This document shows positions 7,929 to 15,140 of a DNA stretch of 64,000 bases, one piece after another. The position numbers were made by a program, and so were the translations under genes. The stretch's first letter is position 1, and every line of letters starts with the position of its first letter. The notes under the pieces were generated by a model. That model had not been told where the DNA came from. It saw only the letters and a program-made list of their open reading frames with translations, and searched no databases. This stretch comes from CAVUOA01 sp963742955 (GTDB lineage Bacteria; Bacteroidota; Ignavibacteria; Tepidaquicellales; OLB5), in assembly GCA_963742955.1 (NCBI GenBank), contig CAVUOA010000009.1, positions 434,001-498,000 of the forward strand, written 5' to 3'.

Positions 7929-9278
7929 TTAAAACTTATTTTTTATTTTTATAATGACCTTATTTAAATTAAAAATATTATTTAAGGTCAGATAAATTCC
8001 AACTGCTCCCAAAACGAAATTTGCTGTCCACATGCTTAAAAAGGGGCTTAACATTTCTCTATCAGCTAACTTTTCACCGCCTATTAAAAATGCCCAGTAT
8101 AAAAGGAAGAAACCCAAACTCATACCTGCTGCAACACCGAACCCTCCTCTTCTGGTTTTAACTCCAAGCGGCGCGCCTATCAAAACAAATACAATGCAGG
8201 CAAATGGTATTGAGTATTTCTTGTATATTTCAACACGGTAGCTGTCTTTTTCTTTTTCCTTTGCCTGTTCAAACTGTGTTTGGGAAAGTACTTTTGATTT
8301 TATTGACTTATACCTGTTCATCAGAGTCTGAACATATAATTGTGTTTGCTTTTGAACATTCGAGTCTAATGATTTCAAATTTACATCATATTTGAATATC
8401 TGCAAATCGTGTACATATTGTAAAACAGACTGAAAAGTCTTCTCTTTATCGGCAATTATATCTATTTGTATCCTGTCAACAATCTTTCTCATGCTGTCGG
8501 CGCTGAGTTCCCTGTCTCCTCTCGATAATGCATTTTCATCCGATTTGGAAAATCCAAATCCCTGTGCATCAATGGAAACGATATGTTCTTTAAACTCAAT
8601 TTTTCTGTATCCCTCGTAAACGTTCCGTTTATTAAGCTGGTGGATTTCTCCGTCGAAGAGGTCCATAATGATTTTAGAGAAATCCTTTGAAAAGGATATC
8701 TCACCTCTTTCAGCAGTTAGTATTGTTGAATACTCGGGATTCGAGCCGTCAATGATTAAAATACCTTCAAGCTTGTTTGATGAAGGAAATGTTTTTTTAA
8801 CGAGCATATTATAACCGCTGATATCATCGGTAAATTTCCCGGGCTCGATAACAAATATCGGCCGTGTCCTCTGTATATCGCTCATCAGTGTTTTTGTTCT
8901 GTGATTTGCCTCCGGCAGTACATCATTATTAAACAAAACAAGCAAATAACAAAGTATTGAAGCTGCAATAAGCACCGGAGCCATGAGCTTCATAAGGCTT
9001 ATACCGGATGACTGCATGACCGTAATTTCGTTTGTAGATGACAAAGAACCATAAGCCATTAGTGTGGCAACAAGCGCAGCCATGGGACCTGCGAGCGTCA
9101 CCATCCATGCGAGATTCAGGGTTATCACCTGTGAAATCACCCACCAGCTCAATCCTTTACCGACAAGGTTATCGATGTATTTCATTATGAACTGGAAGGT
9201 GAACACAAAAATAACTATAAAAAACGAGATAAAAAACGGAGCCGCATGAGCCTTTAATATGTATTTGTATATCTTCAT
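7929..9278 (-). CDS. LptF/LptG family permease (LPS export)
   Basis: Inner-membrane subunit of the LptB2FG exporter that extracts LPS and passes it to the LptC-A-D bridge. The 449-aa protein has the family layout. A first helix spans residues about 13-35 (FFISFFIVIFVFTFQFI) and two more lie before residue 125. A periplasmic beta-jellyroll domain of about 200 residues follows, then three C-terminal helices from about 350. LKAHAAPFFISF at the N-terminus and AGPMAALVATLMAYGSLSSTNEITVMQSSGIS are typical. Length is above the E. coli proteins (about 360) because of a long periplasmic insert with a helical stretch (QSVLQYVHDLQIFK...). In this phylum one gene family often provides both F and G. Confidence 0.87.
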   Translation of the reverse strand: MKIYKYILKAHAAPFFISFFIVIFVFTFQFIMKYIDNLVGKGLSWWVISQVITLNLAWMVTLAGPMAALVATLMAYGSLSSTNEITVMQSSGISLMKLMAPVLIAASILCYLLVLFNNDVLPEANHRTKTLMSDIQRTRPIFVIEPGKFTDDISGYNMLVKKTFPSSNKLEGILIIDGSNPEYSTILTAERGEISFSKDFSKIIMDLFDGEIHQLNKRNVYEGYRKIEFKEHIVSIDAQGFGFSKSDENALSRGDRELSADSMRKIVDRIQIDIIADKEKTFQSVLQYVHDLQIFKYDVNLKSLDSNVQKQTQLYVQTLMNRYKSIKSKVLSQTQFEQAKEKEKDSYRVEIYKKYSIPFACIVFVLIGAPLGVKTRRGGFGVAAGMSLGFFLLYWAFLIGGEKLADREMLSPFLSMWTANFVLGAVGIYLTLNNIFNLNKVIIKIKNKF

Positions 9279-9289
9279 TGTACCTTACT

Positions 9290-9324
9290 GTCATTCCCCT
9301 GCCTGCAGCAGGCAGGGGAATGAC
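9290..9324. repeat. Perfect 35-bp intergenic palindrome
   Basis: GTCATTCCCCTGCCTGC, a single A, and the exact reverse complement GCAGGCAGGGGAATGAC: two 17-nt arms with a one-base centre. It lies between the LptF start and the kbl 3' end. It has the GTCAT/ATGAC ends shared by the elements at 5046, 11625 and 15015. It could act as a strong structure at mRNA 3' ends, but there is no T-run. Confidence 0.85.
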
Positions 9325-9333
9325 AAATTGTAT

Positions 9334-9425
9334 TCTGACTTCTGAGTTCCGGCTTCTTACTTCTGGCTTCTTACTTCTACACTAATCTGTGCATGTCTGT
9401 CAAGTCTGTGTCATCTGTGCGCAAA
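9334..9425 (-). repeat. Degenerate tandem tract 3' of kbl
   Basis: Two exact copies of the 14-mer GGCTTCTTACTTCT (9350-9377) follow two related units (TTCTGACTTCTGAG). Next comes a tract of TCTGTG-type words (CTGTGCATGTCTGTCAAGTCTGTG). In the transcript sense of kbl this is an AGAAGTAAGAAG and CACAGA repeat lying directly after the stop codon. Confidence 0.6.
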
Positions 9426-9430
9426 ACAAC

Positions 9431-10693
9431 TTATATCACTCCCAGCTTTTTCCCTACCTTCTCGAATGCGCTTATACATTTATCGAGATGTTCTTTTTCA
9501 TGAGCAGCAGAAATCTGCACACGTATTCTTGCCTGCCCTTTCGGAACAACAGGATAATAAAAACCGATTGCATAAATTCCTTCGTTGTACAGCTCTTTAG
9601 AGACAGACTGAGCAAGATGAGCATCGTTATCGAATTTCCTGAAAAGAACAGGAACAATAGGATGTACGCTTTCAATCAAATCAAATCCCAGCGCCTTCAT
9701 TTTTTCCCTGAAGTATTTTGTGTTATCAACAAGTTTCTTTCTAAGCGAATCGCTGCCTTTCAGCAGCTCGAATGCAACAATAGAAGCACCCACAATCGAC
9801 GGAGCAACCGTATTGGAAAACAAATAAGGACGTGAACGCTGGCGGAGAAGCTCGACTATTTCTCTTCTGCCTGTTGTAAATCCGCCTGAAGCGCCTCCCA
9901 TTGCTTTGCCGAGTGTGGAAGTTATAACATCAACTTCACCCAATGCGCCGCAGTATTCAACTGCTCCCCTGCCTGTCTTGCCGAAAAATCCTGTTGCATG
10001 GCTTTCATCAACCATAACAATAGCGTCATATTTAGAAGCAAGCTTGCAAATTTCTTTCACCTTAGCAATATCACCATCCATTGAAAAAACCCCGTCTGTT
10101 GCAACCATAATATTTCTAGCGGGAGTTGGCTTGTGTTCAAGTCCTGTGCTTTCCCAAATATCGCTTCCTTCACGGGCAAGAATAAGCTTTTGCTCAAGCG
10201 ATTTCATATCGGAATGGTCATATATCAGCCTCCTTGCTTTGCAAAGCCTTATGCCATCGATAATACTTGCGTGGTTTAAAATATCGGTTATAATAACATC
10301 TTCGGGACCGAGAATGCTTTCGAACAATCCCCCGTTTGCATCATAACAGGAGGTATAAAGAATTGTGTCATCGGTCTGGTAGAAATCGGAAATAGTCTGT
10401 TCAAGCTTTTTGTGTATATCCTGCGTGCCGCAGATAAAACGGACAGATGACATACCAAAGCCGTGTGTATCAAGCGTTTGCTTTGCGGCTTCTATAATTT
10501 TAGGGTGATTTGCAAGTCCGAGATAGTTATTTGAGCAGAAATTAAGCACGGTTTTCGGCTCCGAGCCCTGCGGATAAGAAACATCAATTGACGCTTTCTG
10601 GTCTGTGAGGATTATACGCTCATCTTTGTAAAGCCCCGATTCTTTAATAAGGTTTATTTCCTGTTTAAAATCATACCTTGTACGTTGAAACAT
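9431..10693 (-). CDS. kbl: Glycine C-acetyltransferase (2-amino-3-ketobutyrate CoA ligase)
   Basis: PLP enzyme of threonine breakdown that cleaves 2-amino-3-ketobutyrate with CoA to glycine and acetyl-CoA. The 420-aa frame is intact. FCSNNYLGLANHP, SVRFICGTQDIHKKLE, DALNHASIIDG-like ILNHASIIDGIRLCKA, MDGDIAKVKEI and VDESHATGFFGKTGRG match the family. The PLP lysine is in STLGKAMGGASGG near residue 265. FSNTVAPSIVGAS and KGQARIRVQISAAHEKEHLD complete it. It begins MFQRTRYDFKQEI, about 20 residues longer than E. coli Kbl. A frameshifted paralogue lies at 15141-16388. Other alpha-oxoamine synthases are possible but the SVRFICGTQ signature favours Kbl. Confidence 0.9.
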   Translation of the reverse strand: MFQRTRYDFKQEINLIKESGLYKDERIILTDQKASIDVSYPQGSEPKTVLNFCSNNYLGLANHPKIIEAAKQTLDTHGFGMSSVRFICGTQDIHKKLEQTISDFYQTDDTILYTSCYDANGGLFESILGPEDVIITDILNHASIIDGIRLCKARRLIYDHSDMKSLEQKLILAREGSDIWESTGLEHKPTPARNIMVATDGVFSMDGDIAKVKEICKLASKYDAIVMVDESHATGFFGKTGRGAVEYCGALGEVDVITSTLGKAMGGASGGFTTGRREIVELLRQRSRPYLFSNTVAPSIVGASIVAFELLKGSDSLRKKLVDNTKYFREKMKALGFDLIESVHPIVPVLFRKFDNDAHLAQSVSKELYNEGIYAIGFYYPVVPKGQARIRVQISAAHEKEHLDKCISAFEKVGKKLGVI

Positions 10694-10836
10694 GACATTT
10701 AAGTTTTTGGTTTTTCAAATATTTTAATTGAAAATAAGGAATTTTATTGATAAGTTAAATGAGCAGGTTGAGTGTATCAAATGTCGGTTTTACCCATGTT
10801 GTTGGTGCCTGCCTGTGACCAGGATTTATATTTCAA

Positions 10837-11292
10837 TTATTTCTTCTTATTTGATTTACTCCATTCACCTTTTTCGACTGATTCTTTGAGTACAGCAAGA
10901 ATTTCATTTGTTTTATGTTCCAGCTTTATAAGCCTGCCGTCAATGTTAGCTACCTCAAATGATTTCAAAAGCACACTTGACAAATAGCCAAGAGTTGCCG
11001 CGACTCTGGGGCCTATAAACCCCCGCCTCATTTGCCTTATTGTATCCATTACAAGCTCAGGCACATCTTCGACATTTCTCAGCTTGACAGGAGAGAGTTC
11101 GGCATATATGCCGGTTTTGCTGGCTTTACCGCCCTTTGACCGTGCATTGTCTCTGGCATAATCCACTTCAGGAGCATGGAACCAGCAATATTCGCTCCCT
11201 TCGATTGTATTGGCGTGGCACTCAGCCCCGTCATGTTTTATATATCTGCATTGCATAACTTTAGGTGTTTTAAATATAAATGAAACTGACAT
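10837..11292 (-). CDS. Small putative zinc-binding protein, function unknown
   Basis: The 151-aa protein has a compact Cys/His cluster near its N-terminus, MQCRYIKHDGAEC...CWFHAPE (Cys14, Cys22, Cys32, His35 by my count), which looks like one zinc-binding knuckle. A basic stretch follows (ARDNARSKGGKASKTG), then a helical C-terminal half (RQMRRGFIGPRVAATLGYLSSVLLKSFE...LIKLEHKTNEILAVLKESVEK). This layout resembles small DNA-associated proteins seen in mobile and phage-like DNA, but I recognise no named family. Translation may start at Met12 (11259), just before the Cys cluster, instead of 11292; neither start has a clear ribosome binding site. It lies in a gene-poor accessory stretch. Confidence 0.6.
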   Translation of the reverse strand: MSVSFIFKTPKVMQCRYIKHDGAECHANTIEGSEYCWFHAPEVDYARDNARSKGGKASKTGIYAELSPVKLRNVEDVPELVMDTIRQMRRGFIGPRVAATLGYLSSVLLKSFEVANIDGRLIKLEHKTNEILAVLKESVEKGEWSKSNKKK

Positions 11293-11543
11293 TTTAAATT
11301 TTTTATTATTTGAATTTCAAATTAGCAAATACTAATTGAAAATTTTTAACAGGCAATCTGTAATTTGTAATTTGCAATTTATTATTGTTCAACCTACCCC
11401 CCCCATTACTTCAAGTAATGTTAAGTAATGAAAGAGGCTTGTTTTTACGGTTTTTCAGAAACAAGTAATAAAAGTGCCTTTGATTTGCGGTTTTTGGTTT
11501 TGAAAACATTAATTTAATTCTTCTTTTTGAGATAACTATCAAT

Positions 11544-11583
11544 AAAAAAAGGCAGCGCTCCGTGTTAACGGAGGACTGCCTTT
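11544..11583 (-). terminator. Strong intrinsic terminator of the orphan RNA unit
   Basis: The minus-strand hairpin is AAAGGCAG, TC, CTCCGT, TAAC, ACGGAG, CG, CTGCCTTT with a symmetric 2x2 bulge, followed by seven T (11550-11544). It is oriented to end transcripts from higher coordinates. No recognisable minus-strand protein gene lies there, only the promoter at 11743-11773. Confidence 0.85.
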
Positions 11584-11624
11584 GCTACTCTGAAACGTAA
11601 ATTTACATTTACTTTTCTTTTTTT

Positions 11625-11660
11625 GATGCTGAAACAATCCGCCAAGGCGGACAGCATGAC
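11625..11660. repeat. GTCATGCTG...TTTCAGCATC element inside the orphan RNA
   Basis: On the minus strand the element opens GTCATGCTG and closes TTTCAGCATC, the same ends as the element at 5046. Its core is TCCGCCTTGGCGGATTG, a short palindrome, instead of AACTTG. It forms the second stem of the orphan RNA. Confidence 0.75.
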
Positions 11661-11742
11661 AAAAATTATTTGCTACTGGCTGAAATATTGTTAAAAAAGA
11701 ACTAAAATACCTGTTTTTCAGGTATTCAACAACCTATACTCT

Positions 11743-11773
11743 CAAATATAAGCAATAATTTTCCGTTTGTCAA
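11743..11773 (-). promoter_or_regulatory. Consensus promoter of the orphan RNA
   Basis: TTGACA (11773-11768), a 17-nt spacer and TATATTTG (11750-11743), a full match to TTGACA-17-TAnnTTTG. The start point would be near 11738. No protein gene on this strand begins within 400 nt. Confidence 0.8.
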
Positions 11774-11876
11774 TAGGTATTTTTTAATATTTTTCCTGCC
11801 TGAGACAGGCACGCAATTATTTTGTTGAAAATAATGAATTTTATAGATAAGTTTTAGCGGTAAAAGGAGAAAAGAA

Positions 11877-12437
11877 GTGCATCAAATGAGAAGAATAGTT
11901 ATTACTTCATTAATTCTTCTGAATATATCAATATCCAATGCGGATGATTTTGAAAAATACCAAGCAGCTTTTGAATATATAACAAGCGATACAGTGAATT
12001 TGAATAATTGGTTCAAAGAGGAAATGAAATATGATACATTACCCGCAATTAATGTTTCAAACGAAATAGTCTATATTGGCTATTAATATTTTCTTGACAG
12101 TATAATTGTATATAAAAAAATTAAACATCCATCTGATTGGCATTATATATTGTTCAAGGACAGTTTATTTAAGGTACTGGATTCTTTGTACAGTTTTAAG
12201 ACATTTAAAGATGAAAGGCTTCTCCTGTTAAATAAAAATAACGAGAAAATATTAGTTATTTATTTCTCGAAAATAGATAATGGAAAAATTTTAAAAGCAG
12301 AGGTGTTGCCTTATGAAGTAGGTTATGATGAATATTCAGATACTTGGCATTATGGTCACAGATCAATGTGGTACCTTTTTTATTTTAAAAAGAATAAGAT
12401 TGTCAAAGTAATTCGAGATGAGGGGTGGGTTAACTAG
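11877..12437 (+). pseudogene. Small secreted protein with an in-frame stop, function unknown
   Basis: An open frame from GTG 11877 (or ATG 11886) to 12437 is interrupted only by TAA at 12084-12086 (TAT TAA TAT); both halves are in the same frame. AGGAG about 7 nt before the GTG favours that start. The first 20 residues form a signal peptide (MRRIVITSLILLNISISNA), so export is likely. The part after the stop keeps normal composition (KHPSDWHYILFKDSLFKVLDSL... to RDEGWVN), so the damage is recent or is a base-calling error. Joined length is about 187 residues. No family recognised. Confidence 0.5.
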
Positions 12438-12447
12438 AAACCAACAT

Positions 12448-12484
12448 CTACCAACTCCACACTCGACACACTCGAGGCACTTCA
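12448..12484 (-). repeat. CACTC/GAGTG tandem tract 3' of a lipoprotein gene
   Basis: CTCCACACTCGACACACTCGAGGCACTTCAC on the plus strand is a degenerate repeat of CACTC words. It lies immediately downstream of the stop of the minus-strand lipoprotein gene (12485). Confidence 0.6.
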
Positions 12485-13043
12485 CTATTTGTTATCAAAT
12501 TCTTTCAGGAATCTCTTCAGATTCGAGAAATTCTTCTCAACAAAATAGCCTTTAACATAGAAATCCTGCCCCTGCAGCTTTACCCTTACACTCTTTGCAT
12601 TTGCTATTTTATATAACTCCTCTTTTGTTATAGGATAGTATGCCCGTTCCTGGTACAGGTCCCAACCTTTGCTTACGCGTGTTTCTTTTTCAATTTTTTT
12701 GGCATCATAGTAATATTTCTTTGAATCAACCAGCAGAGTAAGTGATTTATCTTCCTGAATATTTATCCATTTGCTTCCGCCGTAAACAATTTCAAGTGTA
12801 AAGTATTTCTCCGGTTGTGTTTTTGTGCTTATTCTGCACAAGCCCGAAATTTAATACCCACTCACTGCCGTAGCCATCATCGTCACTGCCTATGTAATTC
12901 CAGACAAGAGTATTCCTCAGGTTGTCTTCAAATTCATCGTAATTAGTTCTTGTTTCATATTCGCGGTAGTAATCGATTGTTTCGCAGGATGAAAAAAGTA
13001 TTAGCGGAAGAACGGATATTATGATATAAATGAAATGTTTCAT
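12485..13043 (-). CDS. Lipoprotein of unknown function, one frameshift
   Basis: The N-terminal piece starts MKHFIYIIISVLPLILFSSC. The lipobox LFSSC at residues about 16-20 marks a signal-peptidase II lipoprotein, probably anchored in the inner or outer membrane. The frame changes near 12836 (after SEWVLNFGL), and the rest (ISTKTQPEKYFTLEIVYGGSKWINIQ...) continues in the next frame to 12485. The C-terminal half has alternating beta-type strands (SLTLLVDSKKYYYD, SVRVKLQGQDFYVKGYFV) and ends in a helix (FSNLKRFLKEFDN). Joined length is about 185 residues. No family recognised. The single break fits the error pattern of this window. Confidence 0.6.
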
Positions 13044-13164
13044 TGTAATTTGATTTAAGCTGTTAAATGTTTCAGTAATGCCAACTGTAAATCGTTATAA
13101 TTGTTGTGTATCAATAATAGAGAATATTTCAAATAAATCAATATAGAAATATCAATTTTTACAT

Positions 13165-13190
13165 AAAAAAGGGCTTGATTTCTCAAGCCC
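13165..13190 (-). terminator. Intrinsic terminator after the beta-propeller gene
   Basis: On the minus strand, GGGCTTGA-gaaa-TCAAGCCC is a perfect 8-bp stem followed by six T. It lies 21 nt after the stop of the gene at 13211. Confidence 0.9.
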
Positions 13191-13210
13191 CAGCAAAAAT
13201 TCATTTAATA

Positions 13211-14881
13211 CTATTTCACTAGTATCATTTTTTTAGTATAGGTAAACTCATTGCATGTTAATCTGTAAAAATAAATACCGCTTGAAAAATCTTTGCCGTC
13301 AAAATCTGCAGTATATATGCCTGCTTTCAAACTTGAATTGATAAGACTTGATATACATCTGCCGGAAACATCAAAAACATCAAGCTGAATTAAGGTATTT
13401 TTGGGAAGAGCAAATTTAATTTTTGTTATCGGATTAAAAGGATTAGGATAATTCTGATATAGTTTATATTCTTTGGGAACTTCATATACACCAGTATTTA
13501 TTCCATCAACCTGTGAATATTTTATTGTAGCATAATCATCTCCTGTTCCAATTCCCATACTGCGGCCTGTTACATAAACATTTGCATACTTATCTACTGC
13601 AATTGCACCTGATGCATCCGACCCGTTAGCAGGACCATTGTAAATCATGAACCACTCCTGAATTCCTGCTGTAGAATATTTAATTGTAAGGTAATTGTCA
13701 TTTAACCATCCGTCACCGCATCTCCCGGTAACATACACATTGTTTGTACTATCAAGTGCAATTGACCAACCCTCACTGTAAGTATTAGGACCTGCATGAT
13801 ATCTGGCTACCCACTGCTGTACCCCGCTTGAGTTGTATTTTAGAGTTGCTCGATCAACACTTGCTTCGGGTCCCCCGCTGGAGCCTGTAACATATACGTT
13901 TAAGTAATTATCAACTTTCAAGTCTTCGCCGCCGCCGGCTCCTGTCCCTCCATTATAACCTCTGACCCATTGCTGTACCCCGTTTGAATTATATTTGATA
14001 GTGAGCATATCATTGGGAAAACCGCTGAGTGTTCCGCTTCCTGTCACATAGACGTTGCCGTAATTGTCAAGAATAATTGCAGTTCCTCTGTTTGAACTGT
14101 GCGGTAATACGCCTGTATATCTCTGAACCCACAGCTGTATACCTGAAGAGTTATACTTTACAGTAGAAATATCGGTTTGCTGGGAACCAATCCCCTGGCT
14201 TGTCCCTGTTACATAAACATTTCCGGAATCATCAACTGCAAGTGAGGAAGCTTCATCAACACCACCGATTGGTCCATTATATCTTACAGCCCATTGAAGT
14301 ACACCTGTATCAGAATACTTAATTGTGGTATAATCTCTGAAGGTCACGCTGTCTTTGCTCCTGCCTGTAACGTAAACATTGTGCCATTTGTCAACAACAA
14401 CCTTGCTGACAGAAGTAGTGTCCGCACCTAAGAAATTATATCTATAGATTTGAACCCATCGCAGAATTCCCATGCAAGAATATTTAACTGTCCCAAATCC
14501 CATGCCTCCGCCCACGAAACAAGTCCCTGTTACATATATGTTGGATGAGTCGTCAATGGCAAGCGATCTGGCGGCACAGCTGCCGCCAATTGATATATTT
14601 TGAACCCACAGCTGGACACCGGCTGAATTATACTTTACAGTTGCATAACTCGTCGCCATAGGCAGATGAGCGATGTCCCCGATAAAGGCATTTGTACCGG
14701 TAATAAATACATTGCATGAATCATCAACAGCAATAGTAACCGCTTGCTGGCTCCCTTGCTGATAATCATATCTCTGTACCCATTCCTGAATTACATTCTC
14801 TTGCTGAGCATAAATTTGCGGGTTGATATGCAAACCATGAATAATCAAAATCGTTTGTAAGATGATGAAATAATACTTCAT
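13211..14881 (-). CDS. Exported SBBP-repeat beta-propeller protein with T9SS sorting tail
   Basis: The 556-aa protein begins with a signal peptide (about residues 1-25, cut after YAQ). About eight copies of a repeat of roughly 50 residues follow, built on 'A-DDSGNVYVTG...T(I/V)KYN-SGVQ-WV-RY'; this is the SBBP (seven-bladed beta-propeller-like) repeat. The last 80 residues are a T9SS type A tail: YQNYPNPFNPITKIKFALP, LDVFDVSGR, SSGIYFYRL and a basic end (TKKMILVK). The protein is expected to be released or anchored at the cell surface by the type IX system. Partner and function are unknown. It has its own terminator. Confidence 0.87.
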   Translation of the reverse strand: MKYYFIILQTILIIHGLHINPQIYAQQENVIQEWVQRYDYQQGSQQAVTIAVDDSCNVFITGTNAFIGDIAHLPMATSYATVKYNSAGVQLWVQNISIGGSCAARSLAIDDSSNIYVTGTCFVGGGMGFGTVKYSCMGILRWVQIYRYNFLGADTTSVSKVVVDKWHNVYVTGRSKDSVTFRDYTTIKYSDTGVLQWAVRYNGPIGGVDEASSLAVDDSGNVYVTGTSQGIGSQQTDISTVKYNSSGIQLWVQRYTGVLPHSSNRGTAIILDNYGNVYVTGSGTLSGFPNDMLTIKYNSNGVQQWVRGYNGGTGAGGGEDLKVDNYLNVYVTGSSGGPEASVDRATLKYNSSGVQQWVARYHAGPNTYSEGWSIALDSTNNVYVTGRCGDGWLNDNYLTIKYSTAGIQEWFMIYNGPANGSDASGAIAVDKYANVYVTGRSMGIGTGDDYATIKYSQVDGINTGVYEVPKEYKLYQNYPNPFNPITKIKFALPKNTLIQLDVFDVSGRCISSLINSSLKAGIYTADFDGKDFSSGIYFYRLTCNEFTYTKKMILVK

Positions 14882-15014
14882 GACTTGTTTTCAAGTATAT
14901 GTATTTAATCGGTTCGTTAAGTGCTGCTGCTTAATATAATCTATAATTCCTGCTAAATAAATATAATTTTTCCCGATATTGGTGTTCTCAATAATAACCT
15001 AAACACGCTGATTG

Positions 15015-15060
15015 GATTCCCGCCGGAGTTTACCCCGATGAACATCGGGGCGGAAATGAC
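15015..15060. repeat. Palindromic intergenic repeat, GTCATTTCC...GGGAATC type
   Basis: On the minus strand the element opens GTCATTTCCGCC, has an inner stem CCGATG-tt-CATCGG, and closes GGCGGGAATC. Outer GGCGG/CCGCC arms pair around an unpaired stretch GGTAAACTCC. It shares the GTCAT end with the elements at 5046, 9290 and 11625. Confidence 0.65.
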
Positions 15061-15063
15061 AAA

Positions 15064-15083
15064 GAGCCTGATTTCTCAAGCCC
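15064..15083 (-). terminator. Likely terminator downstream of the second kbl
   Basis: Minus strand: GGGCTTGA-gaaa-TCAGGCTC, an 8-bp stem with two G-U pairs, followed by TTTG. It is nearly the same sequence as the terminator at 13165-13190. It follows kbl2 after the intervening CACTC tract. Confidence 0.6.
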
Positions 15084-15088
15084 CTATC

Positions 15089-15140
15089 TCTACACATCGC
15101 ACTCGACACGCTCAATACACTCTACACACTCCGCACTCAA
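15089..15140 (-). repeat. CACTC/GAGTG tandem tract 3' of the second kbl
   Basis: A 50-nt tract of CACTC, CACGCTC, ACACTC and CCGCACTC words directly follows the stop codon of kbl2 (15143-15141). In transcript sense it reads as GAGTG units separated by 2-6 nt. It is the longest of four such tracts together with that at 16951. Confidence 0.7.

Larger units (their letters stand above)
11544..11738 (-). ncRNA. Candidate orphan small RNA of about 195 nt
   Basis: The unit is defined by a consensus promoter (11743-11773) and a strong terminator (11544-11583) with no convincing reading frame between. The predicted RNA has four stems in order. AATACCTG-aaaaa-CAGGTATT is a perfect 8-bp stem (about 11705-11725). 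A repeat-derived stem is built on ATGCTG, TCCGCC, GGCGGA and CAGCAT, extended by TTTTTG against CAAAAA. GTAAAT-gta-ATTTAC follows, then the terminator stem. It could be a regulatory RNA, a 6S-like RNA, or an attenuated leader for the gene starting at 11292. I cannot match it to a known family, so the name is left open. Confidence 0.6.

Noticed and set aside
10837..11292. A phage small-terminase or transposon protein
   Set aside because: Only a vague resemblance; no neighbouring phage or transposase gene supports it.
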